A stretch of DNA of 64,000 bases from positions 2,976,001 to 3,040,000 of the forward strand of contig NZ_JACHMY010000001.1 of NCBI RefSeq assembly GCF_014205135.1. Reading direction: 5' to 3'. Made by a program: the position numbers and the translations under genes. How positions within the stretch are numbered: the first letter of the stretch is position 1; each line of letters begins with the position of its first letter. The notes beneath the pieces are model-generated. The model had not been told where the DNA came from, did not search any database, and worked only from the letters and a program-made list of their open reading frames with translations. Positions 8,294-17,267 of the stretch are shown here, piece by piece. The stretch is from Kribbella italica. GTDB lineage: Bacteria > Actinomycetota > Actinomycetes > Propionibacteriales > Kribbellaceae.

Positions 8294-9484
8294 TCAGCTG
8301 ATCAGTCGTTCGACTGCTTCCACCAGCCGGTCGACGTCCGACTGGTTCGTGTACGGCGCGAGCCCGGCGCGGGTCGCGCCGGTGTCGCCGAGGCCGAGGT
8401 GACGGGAGGTCTCGATCGCGTAGAACGAACCCGACGGCGCGTTCACGCCGTACTCGGCGAGCTTGGTCGAGACCGCGACCGGCGCGTGGCCGGCGACGGT
8501 GAACAGGAGCGTCGGCGTACGGCGTCGGGCCTTGCCGTGCAGGGTGATCGCGTCGATCGCGGCCAGCCGGGTCTCGAGTTCGGCACGGAGCGCGTCCTCG
8601 TGGATCTCCAGGTGCACGAGAGAACTCAGCAACCGCTCTCTCCGGGTCTCGCCCACTCCCCCGAGGCCGGCGATGAAGTCGATCGCGGCGGTGGTGCCGG
8701 CGAGCAGTTCGTACGGCAGGGTGCCGAGCTCGAAGCGTTCCGGCACGGCGTTGCTGGACGGGAGGAGCTTGTCCGGCTGGATCGTCTCGAGCAGCGCCGG
8801 CGAGGCCGAGAGGACGCCGCAGTGCGGGCCGAAGAACTTGTACGGCGAACACGCGTAGAAGTCGGCGAGCGAGGTGTCGATCGGGGAATGGGCGGTGAGG
8901 TGCACGCCGTCGACGTACAGGTGGGCGTTCGTCGTACGGACGGCGGCGGCGATCGCGTCGAGGTCGGGACGCGTGCCGAGGAGGTTGGAGGCGGCGGTGA
9001 CGGCGACGAGTTTGGTGCGGTTGTTCAGCAGCGGGGCGATGTCGTCGAGCTCTGTCGTCGCGGGGTCGAAGTCGAGCCAGCGGACGGTCGCGCCGACGGA
9101 CTCGGCGGCTTGGACCCAGGGGCGGACGTTGGCGTCGTGGTCGAGGCGGGTGACGATCACTTCGTCGCCGGGCGACCAGGTCTTGGCGAGGGCGCGGGAG
9201 AAGTCGTAGGTCAGCTGGGTCATGCTGCGGCCGAAGACGATGCCTTGCGGATCGGCGCCGAGGAGGTCGGCCATGGCCTGGCGGGCGTCGAGGACGATCT
9301 TGTCGGCTCGGCGTTCGGCGGGGGTGAGTTGGCCGCGGTTCGCGAGGGCGGAGGTCATGGTGGTTGCGACTGCGTCGGCTACCACCTGAGGGGTTTGGGA
9401 GCCGCCGGGGCCGTCGAAGTGCGCGGCGCCTTCGCTGAGTGCCGGGAACTGCTTGCGGACCGCATCCACGTCGAAGTCGGGCAT
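8294..9484 (-). CDS. PLP-dependent class V aminotransferase, cysteine desulfurase-like
   Basis: A 396-residue fold-type I PLP enzyme. The cofactor lysine is in 'ACSPYKFFGPHCG', the PLP-binding Asp-His pair in 'YVDGVHLTAH', and the substrate loop in 'TRLDHDANVRPW'. This resembles the 'cysteine desulfurase-like' subgroup, in which a genuine sulfur-transfer role has not been shown. The usual catalytic Cys loop of SufS/IscS near the C-terminus is not apparent ('SGSFYAIETSRHLGLG' occupies it), so the reaction is open. Downstream is the secreted propeller gene on the same strand; upstream, 141 bases away, the HxlR regulator. Confidence 0.8.
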   Translation of the reverse strand: MPDFDVDAVRKQFPALSEGAAHFDGPGGSQTPQVVADAVATTMTSALANRGQLTPAERRADKIVLDARQAMADLLGADPQGIVFGRSMTQLTYDFSRALAKTWSPGDEVIVTRLDHDANVRPWVQAAESVGATVRWLDFDPATTELDDIAPLLNNRTKLVAVTAASNLLGTRPDLDAIAAAVRTTNAHLYVDGVHLTAHSPIDTSLADFYACSPYKFFGPHCGVLSASPALLETIQPDKLLPSSNAVPERFELGTLPYELLAGTTAAIDFIAGLGGVGETRRERLLSSLVHLEIHEDALRAELETRLAAIDAITLHGKARRRTPTLLFTVAGHAPVAVSTKLAEYGVNAPSGSFYAIETSRHLGLGDTGATRAGLAPYTNQSDVDRLVEAVERLIS

Positions 9485-9625
9485 GGAGCCATCCTTCCTT
9501 GCTCGGGAGAAGAGCGCGAGGGGTGCTGTTGGCGGCGATGCGGCCGGGAAGGTGGCGGGGGCTGGGGCCGCTGCGGCCGGAAAGAGGAGAGAGGAAGTGG
9601 AGGGGCGGGAGCGGGTGGGCCCTGC

Positions 9626-9997
9626 TCAGGGGCGGGGGCGGTTGCTGTCGTCGTACGTGGTGCGGTTGGTTTCCACGGTGGGGAGGTTGGCCTTGGCCCA
9701 GTCCGCCAGGTTGGCGAAGAGGGGGGCGAGGGTCAGGCCGAGGGGGCTGATCTCGTACTCGACTCTCGGGGGGACCTCGCGGTGGTAGGTGCGGACGACG
9801 AGGCCGTCGCGTTCCAGCTGGCGGAGGCGCTGGGTCAGAACCTTCGGGGTGATCGAGTCGATCCGGCGTTCCAGCTGGACGAAGCGCTGGCGGCCGTACT
9901 CGTTCAGGGCCCACAGGATCGGCGTCGTCCAGCGGCTGAAGACGATGTCGACCACCGGTGCGATCGGACAGGCGAGCTCGGGCGTGACGTCGGTCAC
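9626..9997 (-). CDS. HxlR-family transcriptional regulator
   Basis: A 123-residue winged-helix protein with the HxlR signature: an early Cys ('ACPIAPVVDIVFSRWTTPILW'), then 'FVQLERRIDSITPKVLTQRLRQLE' and the wing 'VPPRVEYEISPLG'. The single Cys near residue 10 is the redox- or quinone-sensing position of YodB/QorR-type members. The GTG start at 9997 faces an NmrA-type gene across 94 bases containing two palindromes, the usual arrangement for autoregulation and control of a quinone reductase-like target. Confidence 0.9.
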   Translation of the reverse strand: MTDVTPELACPIAPVVDIVFSRWTTPILWALNEYGRQRFVQLERRIDSITPKVLTQRLRQLERDGLVVRTYHREVPPRVEYEISPLGLTLAPLFANLADWAKANLPTVETNRTTYDDSNRPRP

Positions 9998-10026
9998 CAG
10001 ATCCCCTTTCGGCCAATACTTTCTCC

Positions 10027-10053
10027 TAGGTACCTACTATCACGGCGACAGTA
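10027..10053. promoter_or_regulatory. Palindromic operator between hxlR-type gene and NmrA-type gene
   Basis: Two overlapping symmetric elements: 'taggtaccta' (10027-10036, perfect) and 'tactatc-N5-gacagta' (10035-10053, one mismatch). The T-A-C-T...A-G-T-A layout resembles operators of YodB/HypR-type HxlR proteins, so it probably binds the adjacent regulator. Confidence 0.6.
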
Positions 10054-10091
10054 GCGTCTCCACCAGTCCCCTACAGAAACTGGAGTACGAC

Positions 10092-10886
10092 GTGATCGTG
10101 GTGACTGGAGCAACTGGAAACATCGGCCGGCCGCTGGTCCGCGCCCTGACCGCCGCCGGCGAAGACGTGACCGCGGTGTCGCGGAAGGCGGCGAACCTGC
10201 CGGCCGGCGTACAGCATCAAGTGGTCGAGCCGTCCGCGCTGGACCTGACCGGCGCGGATGCGCTCTTCCTCCTGCTGCCGGGCGGGCGGACCGACGCGGA
10301 AGTCTTTGTGGCCAAGGCTCGAGCGGCCGGCGTACGGCGGATCGTGCTGGTGTCGTCGCAAGGCGTCGGCACCGGCCGTCATCCCGCCGCAGCCGAGGAG
10401 GCGGTCAAGGCGTCCGGCCTCGAATGGAGCATCCTGCGACCAGGCGGCTTCCAGAGCAACACGCTCGGGTGGAGCCAGTCGGTGAAGGAGCAGCGGACGG
10501 TCGAGGCGCCGTTCGGCGAGATCGCGCTCCCCCAGATTCACCCGGCGGACATCGCCGAGGTGGCCGCGGTGGCGCTGCGCGAGCCCGAGTACGCCGGGAC
10601 GACCTGGCTGCTCACCGGGCCGGAGCCGGTCTCACCACGGGAGCAGACCGCGCTGATCGCGGCGGCGCTCGGCGAGCCGGTGCGGTTCGTGGAGCTGACC
10701 CGGGAGAGCGCGAGAGAGCGCTTCCTGCGGTTCATGCCGGAGCAGGTCGCGGACAGCACGCTCGACATTCTCGGGTCCCCGACCCAGGCCGAGCAGACGG
10801 TCAGCGGCGACGTGGAGCGCGTTCTCGGCCGGCCCGCCCGCGGGTACGCCGACTGGCTGAGCGAGTACCTCGACGTGTTCCGCTGA
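10092..10886 (+). CDS. NmrA-like NAD(P)-binding oxidoreductase
   Basis: A 264-residue Rossmann protein starting at GTG 10092 after 'TGGAG'. The nucleotide-binding 'VTGATGNIGRPLV' is at residues 4-16. Then come 'IVLVSSQGVG' and 'LEWSILRPGGFQSN', the atypical-SDR positions where the usual Tyr-x3-Lys is absent. This layout is that of NmrA/QorB-type proteins that bind NADPH and may reduce quinones or act as redox sensors. The divergent HxlR gene is its probable regulator. I rejected the longer upstream frame to 9789 because it runs through the HxlR gene and the intergenic operator. Confidence 0.9.
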   Translation: MIVVTGATGNIGRPLVRALTAAGEDVTAVSRKAANLPAGVQHQVVEPSALDLTGADALFLLLPGGRTDAEVFVAKARAAGVRRIVLVSSQGVGTGRHPAAAEEAVKASGLEWSILRPGGFQSNTLGWSQSVKEQRTVEAPFGEIALPQIHPADIAEVAAVALREPEYAGTTWLLTGPEPVSPREQTALIAAALGEPVRFVELTRESARERFLRFMPEQVADSTLDILGSPTQAEQTVSGDVERVLGRPARGYADWLSEYLDVFR

Positions 10887-10951
10887 GCTCAGCGGCCAGA
10901 TCCTGCCCAATTTCGGACCAAAAGCGGAAAACGTCCTCGGCGTACTGCAGG

Positions 10952-11938
10952 ATGTCAGGAGTGAGCACCTTGACGACTCCTGACAAGCCGCCGGTCCGGG
11001 CCTGGCTTCCCACCATGCTGACGCTGGCCGCGATCTGGGGCTGCAGCTTCTTGTTCATCTCGGTCGGCGTGCGCGAGCTGCACCCGATGTACCTCGCGCT
11101 CGGCCGGGTGGTCGCCGGGTCCGCGGTGCTGCTGGTCTTCCTGGCGTTCAAACGGGAACCGCTCCCCCGCGATCCGCGCCTGTGGGCTCACACGTTCGTG
11201 ATCGGCGCGATCGGTTCGGCGCTCCCGTGGACGCTGTTCGGGTACGGCGAGCAGCGCGTCCCCTCGCTGCTGGCCGGCATCTGGAACGGCATCACCCCGC
11301 TGATCGTGCTGCCGGTCGCCGTCCTGGTGTTCCGGACCGAGAAGTTCACCGCGCAGCGGGTGGCCGGCCTGCTGATCGGGTTCCTCGGGATGCTCGTCGT
11401 GCTCGGCGCCTGGAACCTCGACGGCGGCGCGGACCTGACCGGCCAGCTGCTCTGCATGGCGGCGGCCGTCTGCTACGGGCTCGCCGTTCCGTACCAGAAG
11501 CGTTTCGTGGCCGGGAGCACCGTGTCGGGCACCGCGCTGTCCGCCAGCTTGTTGCTGTGCGCAACGATCCAGCTGGCGGTCGTCGCGCCGATCGTCACCG
11601 GCGCGGCGCCGCCGATGCCGTGGACCCTGTCACCGGAGGTGCTCGGCAGCGTGCTCGCGCTCGGCGGGCTGGGCAGCGGGATCGCGTTCGTGCTGAGCAT
11701 GCGCAACATCCGGCTGATCGGCGCCAGCATGTCGTCGATGGTGACCTACCTGATGCCGATCTTCGCGATCGCGGTCGGCGTCCTGATCCTGGACGAGCAC
11801 CTGACCTGGTACCAGCCGGTCGGCGCGCTGGTGGTGCTCACCGGAGTCGCGGTGTCACAGGGCGTCGTACGGCGTCCGGTCCGTTCGGGCAGGAAGCCGA
11901 AAAAGCCTCTACAGCCAGAGGTCGCGCCGGTACCGTGA
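10952..11938 (+). CDS. EamA/DMT-superfamily transporter
   Basis: A roughly 328-residue membrane protein with about ten hydrophobic segments in two halves, each an EamA repeat. The first begins 'MLTLAAIWGCSFLFISVGV', and the second contains 'LGGLGSGIAFVLSMRNIRLIGAS' and 'YLMPIFAIAVGVLILDE'. The conserved 'P-x3-P' at the end of each repeat and the charged 'LDEHLTW' loop are typical. It probably exports a small metabolite or drug. The start could be ATG 10952 or GTG 10961; no strong ribosome site decides. The gene follows the NmrA-type gene by 65 bases. Confidence 0.88.
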   Translation: MSGVSTLTTPDKPPVRAWLPTMLTLAAIWGCSFLFISVGVRELHPMYLALGRVVAGSAVLLVFLAFKREPLPRDPRLWAHTFVIGAIGSALPWTLFGYGEQRVPSLLAGIWNGITPLIVLPVAVLVFRTEKFTAQRVAGLLIGFLGMLVVLGAWNLDGGADLTGQLLCMAAAVCYGLAVPYQKRFVAGSTVSGTALSASLLLCATIQLAVVAPIVTGAAPPMPWTLSPEVLGSVLALGGLGSGIAFVLSMRNIRLIGASMSSMVTYLMPIFAIAVGVLILDEHLTWYQPVGALVVLTGVAVSQGVVRRPVRSGRKPKKPLQPEVAPVP

Positions 11939-11996
11939 GGTGACCGGCGGCTCCCGGGGTGGGCTGCCGCCGGCTTCACGCACAGGGGGCGACACG

Positions 11997-12653
11997 ATGA
12001 GCACTGACACGAAACCCGACACGCAGACGATGGTCGTGGTGCACCGGGTGTTCCGCCGCGAGTTCGACCTGCTGCCGGACCTGATCGACGGGGTGCGTGC
12101 GGGTGACACCGAGCGCGCCGCCGTACTGGCCGAGCACCTGACCGACGTCGTCGCCGCGCTGCACCACCATCACCAGGCCGAGGACGACCTGGTCTGGCCG
12201 CTGCTGCTGGAGCGCGCGACGCTGCACGTCGATCTCGTGCACCGGATGGAGGCGCAGCACACGGCGCTCGGCGCCGCGCTCGATCGCATCGAGAAGCTGA
12301 CGCCGCAGTGGCGTCGCGGCGCGAGTCTCGTGGAGGGTCGCGAGCTGGCCGCCGCGGTCCGGGAGGCGTCCGCGATCCTGCGGGAGCACATGGGCGAGGA
12401 GGAAACCGAGATCCTGCCGGTGATCACCGAGCACCTGAGCGTCGAGGAGTGGGCCGAGGTCGGTGAGCGCGCTGGGAAGTCCATTCAGGACAAGCGCAAA
12501 CGGCTGCTCTTCCTGGGCGCGATCCTCGAGGACGCCTCACCGCAGGAGCAGCGTGATTTCCTGGGTGAGCTGCCGCCGCCGGTGCGGCTGCTGTGGAGGA
12601 TCGCAGGACGGCGGGCGTACGGCGGGTACACACGGCTGATCAGAAATTACTGA
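11997..12653 (+). CDS. Hemerythrin HHE-domain protein
   Basis: A 218-residue four-helix protein. The iron-ligand pattern is visible as 'HRVFRREFDLL' near residue 15, 'HHHHQAEDDLVWP' near 60, 'HRMEAQHTALG' near 85 and 'LREHMGEEETEILPVI' near 125, giving the His/Glu/Asp ligands of a di-iron site. Actinobacterial HHE proteins of this kind are poorly characterised and may sense or detoxify oxygen, NO or peroxide. The ATG at 11997 follows 'AGGGGGCGAC'. It starts 58 bases after the transporter stop and may be co-transcribed. Confidence 0.9.
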   Translation: MSTDTKPDTQTMVVVHRVFRREFDLLPDLIDGVRAGDTERAAVLAEHLTDVVAALHHHHQAEDDLVWPLLLERATLHVDLVHRMEAQHTALGAALDRIEKLTPQWRRGASLVEGRELAAAVREASAILREHMGEEETEILPVITEHLSVEEWAEVGERAGKSIQDKRKRLLFLGAILEDASPQEQRDFLGELPPPVRLLWRIAGRRAYGGYTRLIRNY

Positions 12654-12713
12654 GCCAACGTGGAGAACCTCTGCCAGGATCGGGGCTGCTGTCGATTCCT
12701 GGAGAGGGGCTTC

Positions 12714-13529
12714 ATGCAGCCGACTGAACCCGCGGTGACCTCGGCCGTGTCGATCGCGTCGTCGCTCGGGCTGCCGGTCGACGAGGCGATCGAGCTCAAC
12801 AACTCGAACAAGCTGACGCTGCGGCTGGTGCCGTGCGACGTCCTGGCACGGGTGGCCCCGGTCGCCGAACAGATCGCGCAGTTCGAGGTGGACCTCGCGC
12901 AGAGTCTCGCGGCGGTGGACAGCCCGGTGGCCTCGCTCGTGGAACCGCGGGTCTTCGAGCGCGACGGCTTCACGGTCACGCTGTGGAAGTACTACGCACC
13001 GGACGGGCCGATGGCGCCGGCGTCGTACGCCGAAGCGCTCGAGCAACTGCACGCCGGGATGCGCAAGGTCGAGTTCCCGACGCCGCACTTCACGGATCGC
13101 GTCGAGGACGCCCAGCGGCTGCTGGCCGATCGCGACCGCACCCCCGAGCTGGCCGACGCCGACCGGGAGCTTCTCAGCGACACGTTGCGGCGTCTCAGCC
13201 AAGGGATCGTGGAGCGCCAAGGCGCCGAGCAGCTCCTGCACGGCGAGCCGCATCCGGGCAACCTCCTGAGTACGGCGTACGGGCCGGTGTTCATCGACTT
13301 CGAGACCTGCTGCCGCGGGCCGGTCGAGTTCGACCTCGCCCATGCTCCGGAGGAGGTCAGCGCGCACTACCCCGACCTCGATCAGGCCGTGCTCCGCGAC
13401 TGCCGTCTGCTGGTTCTCGCCATGATCACCACCTGGCGCTGGGACAAGGCCGACCAGTTCCCCGACGGCCGCCGGGTGGGGATCGAATGGCTGGACGACC
13501 TCCGTACGGCGCTGCGCGAAGACCTCTAG
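12714..13529 (+). CDS. Aminoglycoside phosphotransferase-like (APH) kinase
   Basis: A 271-residue protein kinase-like fold enzyme. The Brenner motif reads 'LLHGEPHPGNLL' near residue 180, with Glu where classical APH enzymes have Asp. The magnesium motif is 'VFIDFETCCRG', with 'EFDLAH' following. This variant is common in small-molecule kinases of actinobacteria whose substrates are unknown, so resistance to aminoglycosides should not be assumed. The ATG at 12714 has 'GAGAGGGG' just upstream. The gene follows the hemerythrin gene by 60 bases and precedes a YciI gene by 18 bases, suggesting one transcript. Confidence 0.85.
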   Translation: MQPTEPAVTSAVSIASSLGLPVDEAIELNNSNKLTLRLVPCDVLARVAPVAEQIAQFEVDLAQSLAAVDSPVASLVEPRVFERDGFTVTLWKYYAPDGPMAPASYAEALEQLHAGMRKVEFPTPHFTDRVEDAQRLLADRDRTPELADADRELLSDTLRRLSQGIVERQGAEQLLHGEPHPGNLLSTAYGPVFIDFETCCRGPVEFDLAHAPEEVSAHYPDLDQAVLRDCRLLVLAMITTWRWDKADQFPDGRRVGIEWLDDLRTALREDL

Positions 13530-13547
13530 GCAGGAGATGATCTGCGG

Positions 13548-13871
13548 ATGCGAGTCCTGGTTTCCGTCATCGACGACAAGGTCGACCCCGGCAGCACCGA
13601 CCGGCTGCCGGTCATCAGCGAGTTCAACGAGCGGCTGATCGCCGACGGCTACTGGGTGTTCGCCGGCGGGCTCACGGACACCGACGACGCCGCGGTGGTC
13701 GACAACCGGGGCGAGCAGCCGGTGTTCACCGACGGGCCCTTCGTGGAGTCGAAGGAGTACCTGGCCGGTGTCTGGGTGTGGGAGGTCCCCGATCTGGAGA
13801 CCGCACGCAGGCTCGCCACCGAGGCCTCCAAGGCCTGCGACCGGAAGATCGAGCTGCGCCCGTTCCAGTGA
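13548..13871 (+). CDS. YciI/DGPF-domain protein
   Basis: A 107-residue YCII-related protein with the family hallmark 'DGPFVESKEYLAGVWVWEV' at residues 64-82 and a dimerising ferredoxin-like fold expected. Such proteins often sit beside ECF sigma factors or kinases and their function is mostly unknown. 'CAGGAGATG' precedes the ATG. It is the last gene of the plus-strand run that began with the NmrA-type gene, and it ends seven bases from a convergent transporter. Confidence 0.92.
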   Translation: MRVLVSVIDDKVDPGSTDRLPVISEFNERLIADGYWVFAGGLTDTDDAAVVDNRGEQPVFTDGPFVESKEYLAGVWVWEVPDLETARRLATEASKACDRKIELRPFQ

Positions 13872-13877
13872 GCTGGT

Positions 13878-14873
13878 TCAGGCTCGGCGCAGGTTCGGGA
13901 TCGCGGCGACGACGACCGCGGCCAGAGCCAGCAGGGTCCCGGCCACGACCGGGACGGTGACCTCGGTGCCGGCGGCCGGGGCGAACAGGTCGAGGAACAG
14001 GCTGGCGATCAGTTGGCCGGCGATGGTTCCGAGACCGAGGACGAAGACGCCGACGATGCGGACGACCGCGGCGGCGGAGCTGATGAAGACGACGCCGCAG
14101 GCACCGCCGACGTACAGCCAAGGGTCGGTCGGCAGGGACCGCGGTGCGCCGCGCAGCGCCAGGTCGACGACGAAGACGACCAGCAGCGCGCTGGTGCCGA
14201 CGAGGAAGTTGATGACACCGGCCGCGACCGCGCCGTAGGAGTCGCCGGAGGCGGTGCGGGCGACCCGGCCGTTGATGCCCTGCTGGACCGCGGTCCCGAT
14301 TCCGCCCAGCGCCGGGAGGATGGCGAGCAGCAGACCCGACGGGTGACTGAGCCGGTCCGACACGGCCAGTACGACGGCGATCAGCGCGACGATCGCGCCG
14401 ACCACCCGGAGCGTCGTGAACGCCTGCGGACCGGCGGGACCGAAGCCGAGGCGGTCGACGACCAGGCTGCTGACCGCCTGACCGCCGACGACCGCGACGG
14501 TGAAGACGGCGACGCCGATCGTCGCGACCGTGATCGACTGCGTCGCCACCAGGAACGCGCCGGCGAGACCTCCGATGCACTGCCACCAGCGCAACGGGCC
14601 GCCGGCGCCTGCGGACGGCGTACGGATCGTGTGCCAGACGGTCGCGAGCGACTGCCGGATCCGCGGCACGAGCGCGGTGGCCAGCAGCAGGATGACCAGC
14701 CCGGTCCCGAACGAGATCAGCGCGGCGGTCACGCCGTCGCCGAGCCGGTGACCGAGCTCCCCGTTCACCCGCGACTGCAGCGCGACCAGCATGCCGATCC
14801 CGAAGGACGCGGCGAGCCCGAGAAGCTGGTACTGCTGGGCGCTGCGGACGGGACGGGTGCCGGTCGTTGTCAC
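13878..14873 (-). CDS. DMT transporter of the YdcZ/DUF606 type
   Basis: A 331-residue membrane protein with about ten hydrophobic segments built from two DUF606 repeats. The first repeat starts 'LGLAASFGIGMLVALQSRVNGEL' and the second 'LLAILPALGGIGTAVQQGINGRV'; the repeated 'Q-x-x-x-N-G' pattern marks both. The substrate is unknown. It stands alone on the minus strand, convergent with the YciI gene and upstream of rsmB by 49 bases in coordinates (rsmB ends toward it from the right). Confidence 0.9.
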   Translation of the reverse strand: MTTTGTRPVRSAQQYQLLGLAASFGIGMLVALQSRVNGELGHRLGDGVTAALISFGTGLVILLLATALVPRIRQSLATVWHTIRTPSAGAGGPLRWWQCIGGLAGAFLVATQSITVATIGVAVFTVAVVGGQAVSSLVVDRLGFGPAGPQAFTTLRVVGAIVALIAVVLAVSDRLSHPSGLLLAILPALGGIGTAVQQGINGRVARTASGDSYGAVAAGVINFLVGTSALLVVFVVDLALRGAPRSLPTDPWLYVGGACGVVFISSAAAVVRIVGVFVLGLGTIAGQLIASLFLDLFAPAAGTEVTVPVVAGTLLALAAVVVAAIPNLRRA

Positions 14874-14922
14874 CCCACCATCATGACCGTTCGAACCAAC
14901 GCGCCTGACACCGGTCCAAGGA

Positions 14923-16341
14923 TCAGGATCGCCGGATCAGCGCGAGGTACATCGCGTCCGTGCCGTGCACGTGCGGCCACAGCTGCACGTCCGGGCCGTC
15001 CCCGAGCGACGGTACGCCGGGGAACAGTTCTCGCGCATCCTCCAGTACGGCGTCCGGCCGGCTCGCCAGGACCGCCTCGACCACCTCGCGCGTCTCCCCC
15101 GGATGCGGCGAGCACGTCACGTACGCGACGACCCCGCCCGGCCGCACCGACGTGATCGCCGACGCGAGCAACGCCTCCTGCAGCGGGCGCAACTCGTCGA
15201 CGTCTTCGGGCGTCCGACGCCAGCGGGCCTCCGGTCGACGGCGCAGCGCACCGAGGCCGCTGCACGGGACGTCGGCGAGGACGCGGTCGTACCAACCGGA
15301 CGGCCAGGTCGGCTTGGTGCCATCGCCGACGAGCACCTGGTGGTCGCCCGGGATGGCGCGGAGGTTGGAGCGGACCAGCTGGGCGCGGTGCTCGAGCGGC
15401 TCGACCGCCGTCAGGACGGCCTCGCCCTGGTTCGCGATCGCGGCGAGCAGGGCGGACTTGCCGCCCGGGCCGGCGCACAGATCGAGCCAGCGCGCGTCCT
15501 TGCCGTCGACCTTCGCGATGGCCAGCGCGGTCGCGACAAGTTGGGAGCCTTCGTCCTGCACGCCGGCGCGGCCGGTGGCGACGGCTTGGATGCGGCCGGG
15601 GTCGCCGCCGCCTTGCAGGACGGCGGCGTACGGCGACCAGCGGGCGCGGCTCGCGCCGGCCTCGATCAGCTCGTCGACGTCAGACAGGCCGGGGCGCGCG
15701 ACGAGGGTGACTTTGGGAGGTTCGTTGTCGGCGTCGAGCAGGTCCTCGACGGCCTGCTCGACCGATTCGGCGGGGAGAGCTGGGGCGGAGGCCCGCTCGC
15801 CCAGAGCGTCGGCGAACGCCTCGATCACCCAGCGGGGGTGGGCCTTCGCGATCGCCAGGTAGCCGAGCAGGTCTTCCTCGGGCTTCGGGGCGACCGTGGC
15901 GATCCACTGGTCGAGGTTCCGTTGACTGATCTTGCGGAGCACCGCGTTGACCAGACCGCTGCGGCTCTGGCCGACCTCGGAACGGGTCAGCGTGACCATC
16001 TCGTTCACCGCGGCGTACGAGTCGACGCGCATCCGCAGCAGCTGGTGCGCGCCGAGCCGGAGCAGGTCGAGCAGCTCGGGGTCGAGGTCGGCCAGCGGGC
16101 GCGAGACGCTGCGGGCCAGGAACGCGTCGTACGTGCCCTGCCAGCGCAGTGTGCCGTGCACGAGCTCGGTGCAGAACGCGGCGTCGCGGCCGCCGACGCG
16201 CTGGTCGCGGAGCGCCTTGTTGAGGGTGAGGTTGGCGTAGCCGTCCTCGCCGTTCACCTGCCGGATCACCCGGTACGCGACCTGCCGGACCTTGTCGGGG
16301 CGCCGTTGCGGGGCGCGGTTCCTCGGACTGCGGTCGCTCAC
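14923..16341 (-). CDS. rsmB: 16S rRNA (cytosine-967-C5) methyltransferase RsmB
   Basis: A 472-residue fusion of an N-terminal NusB-like RNA-binding domain (to about residue 155) and a SAM-dependent RNA m5C methyltransferase. The SAM motif is 'LDLCAGPGGKSALLA' near 265. The two catalytic cysteines are in 'LADVPCSGLGALRRRPE' and 'VAYVTCSPHPGETR', the PC and TCS motifs. It methylates C967 of 16S rRNA. The GTG start overlaps the fmt stop, forming def-fmt-rsmB, a common bacterial operon. The family is about 430-470 residues, so the length is normal. Confidence 0.96.
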   Translation of the reverse strand: MSDRSPRNRAPQRRPDKVRQVAYRVIRQVNGEDGYANLTLNKALRDQRVGGRDAAFCTELVHGTLRWQGTYDAFLARSVSRPLADLDPELLDLLRLGAHQLLRMRVDSYAAVNEMVTLTRSEVGQSRSGLVNAVLRKISQRNLDQWIATVAPKPEEDLLGYLAIAKAHPRWVIEAFADALGERASAPALPAESVEQAVEDLLDADNEPPKVTLVARPGLSDVDELIEAGASRARWSPYAAVLQGGGDPGRIQAVATGRAGVQDEGSQLVATALAIAKVDGKDARWLDLCAGPGGKSALLAAIANQGEAVLTAVEPLEHRAQLVRSNLRAIPGDHQVLVGDGTKPTWPSGWYDRVLADVPCSGLGALRRRPEARWRRTPEDVDELRPLQEALLASAITSVRPGGVVAYVTCSPHPGETREVVEAVLASRPDAVLEDARELFPGVPSLGDGPDVQLWPHVHGTDAMYLALIRRS

Positions 16342-17267
16342 TCGGTACCCAACTGATCGTCTGCGGTGATGCGTACGCCGCGGGCCCAGTCGGCCCCGGC
16401 CATCGGTTTCTTGCCCTGCGGCTGGACGGTGACCAGCTCGATCGCCTTGCTCCCGGTGCCCACCGTGACCGAGGACTTCGTTGCGCTGATGGCGCCTGGC
16501 GCCAGCTCGTCGTCGGTCGGTGCCGTCGCCAGCACCTTGAGCCGCTCGCCCCGGAACGTCGTCCAGGCGCCGGGCGCCGGGTTGCAGCCGCGGACCAGCC
16601 GATCGATCTGCTGGGCCGGGTGCTTGAGATTGATCTCGGCGTCCTCGACGGTCAGCTTCGGCGCGATCGTGACACCGTCGGCCGGCTGCTCGACCGCCTG
16701 CAGTACGCCGGCCGCGATGCCGTCGAGCGTGTCGACAAACAGCTTCGCGCCGGACACGGACAGCCGGGTGAGCAGGTCACCCGACGTGTCCTTCGCGCCG
16801 ATCGGCTCGGTCAGTACGCCGAACACGGGACCCGCGTCGAGCGCCTTGACGATCCGGAACGTGCTCGCGCCGGTGACGTCGTCACCGGAGATGATCGAGT
16901 GCTGCACCGGCGCCGCGCCCCGCCACGCGGGCAGCACCGAGAAGTGCAGGTTGATCCAGCCGTGCTCCGGGATGTCGAGCGCTGCCTGCGGCAGCAGTCC
17001 GCCGTACGCGACGACCGGGCAACAGTCGGGCGCGATCTCCCGGAGCCGGGCCAGGAACTCGGGGTCGCTCGGCTTGACCGGCTTGAGGATCTCGACGCCG
17101 CCGAGCTGTTCGGCGTACTGGGCGACGGGCGAGGCGACGAGCTTGCGGCCGCGACCCGCGGGCGCGTCGGGACGGGTGACGACGGCAACGAGTTCATGGC
17201 CGCTGGCAACGATCGCCTCGAGTGCGGTGACGGACACCTCGGGGGTGCCGGCGAAGACGAGTCTCAC
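16338..17267 (-). CDS. fmt: Methionyl-tRNA formyltransferase
   Basis: A 309-residue enzyme that formylates initiator Met-tRNA using 10-formyl-THF. The N-terminal formyltransferase domain shows 'VFAGTPEVSV', the catalytic 'INLHFSVLPAWRGAAPVQ' with Asn and His, and 'TGASTFRIVKALDAGPV'. The C-terminal tRNA-binding barrel follows from about residue 205. The GTG at 17267 gives the canonical start 'MRLVFAGTPE'; the frame upstream lies inside def. It overlaps def by four bases and rsmB by four bases, so all three are translated together. Confidence 0.97.
   Translation of the reverse strand: MRLVFAGTPEVSVTALEAIVASGHELVAVVTRPDAPAGRGRKLVASPVAQYAEQLGGVEILKPVKPSDPEFLARLREIAPDCCPVVAYGGLLPQAALDIPEHGWINLHFSVLPAWRGAAPVQHSIISGDDVTGASTFRIVKALDAGPVFGVLTEPIGAKDTSGDLLTRLSVSGAKLFVDTLDGIAAGVLQAVEQPADGVTIAPKLTVEDAEINLKHPAQQIDRLVRGCNPAPGAWTTFRGERLKVLATAPTDDELAPGAISATKSSVTVGTGSKAIELVTVQPQGKKPMAGADWARGVRITADDQLGTE

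Noticed and set aside
9485..9625. Purine-rich gap between the PLP enzyme and HxlR genes
   Set aside because: Looked for a small gene or hairpin; nothing beyond G-rich DNA was found.
7254..10016. A 920-codon minus-strand frame covering three genes
   Set aside because: Only its last third is real (secreted propeller, start at 8273). The rest is out of frame with the PLP enzyme and HxlR genes.
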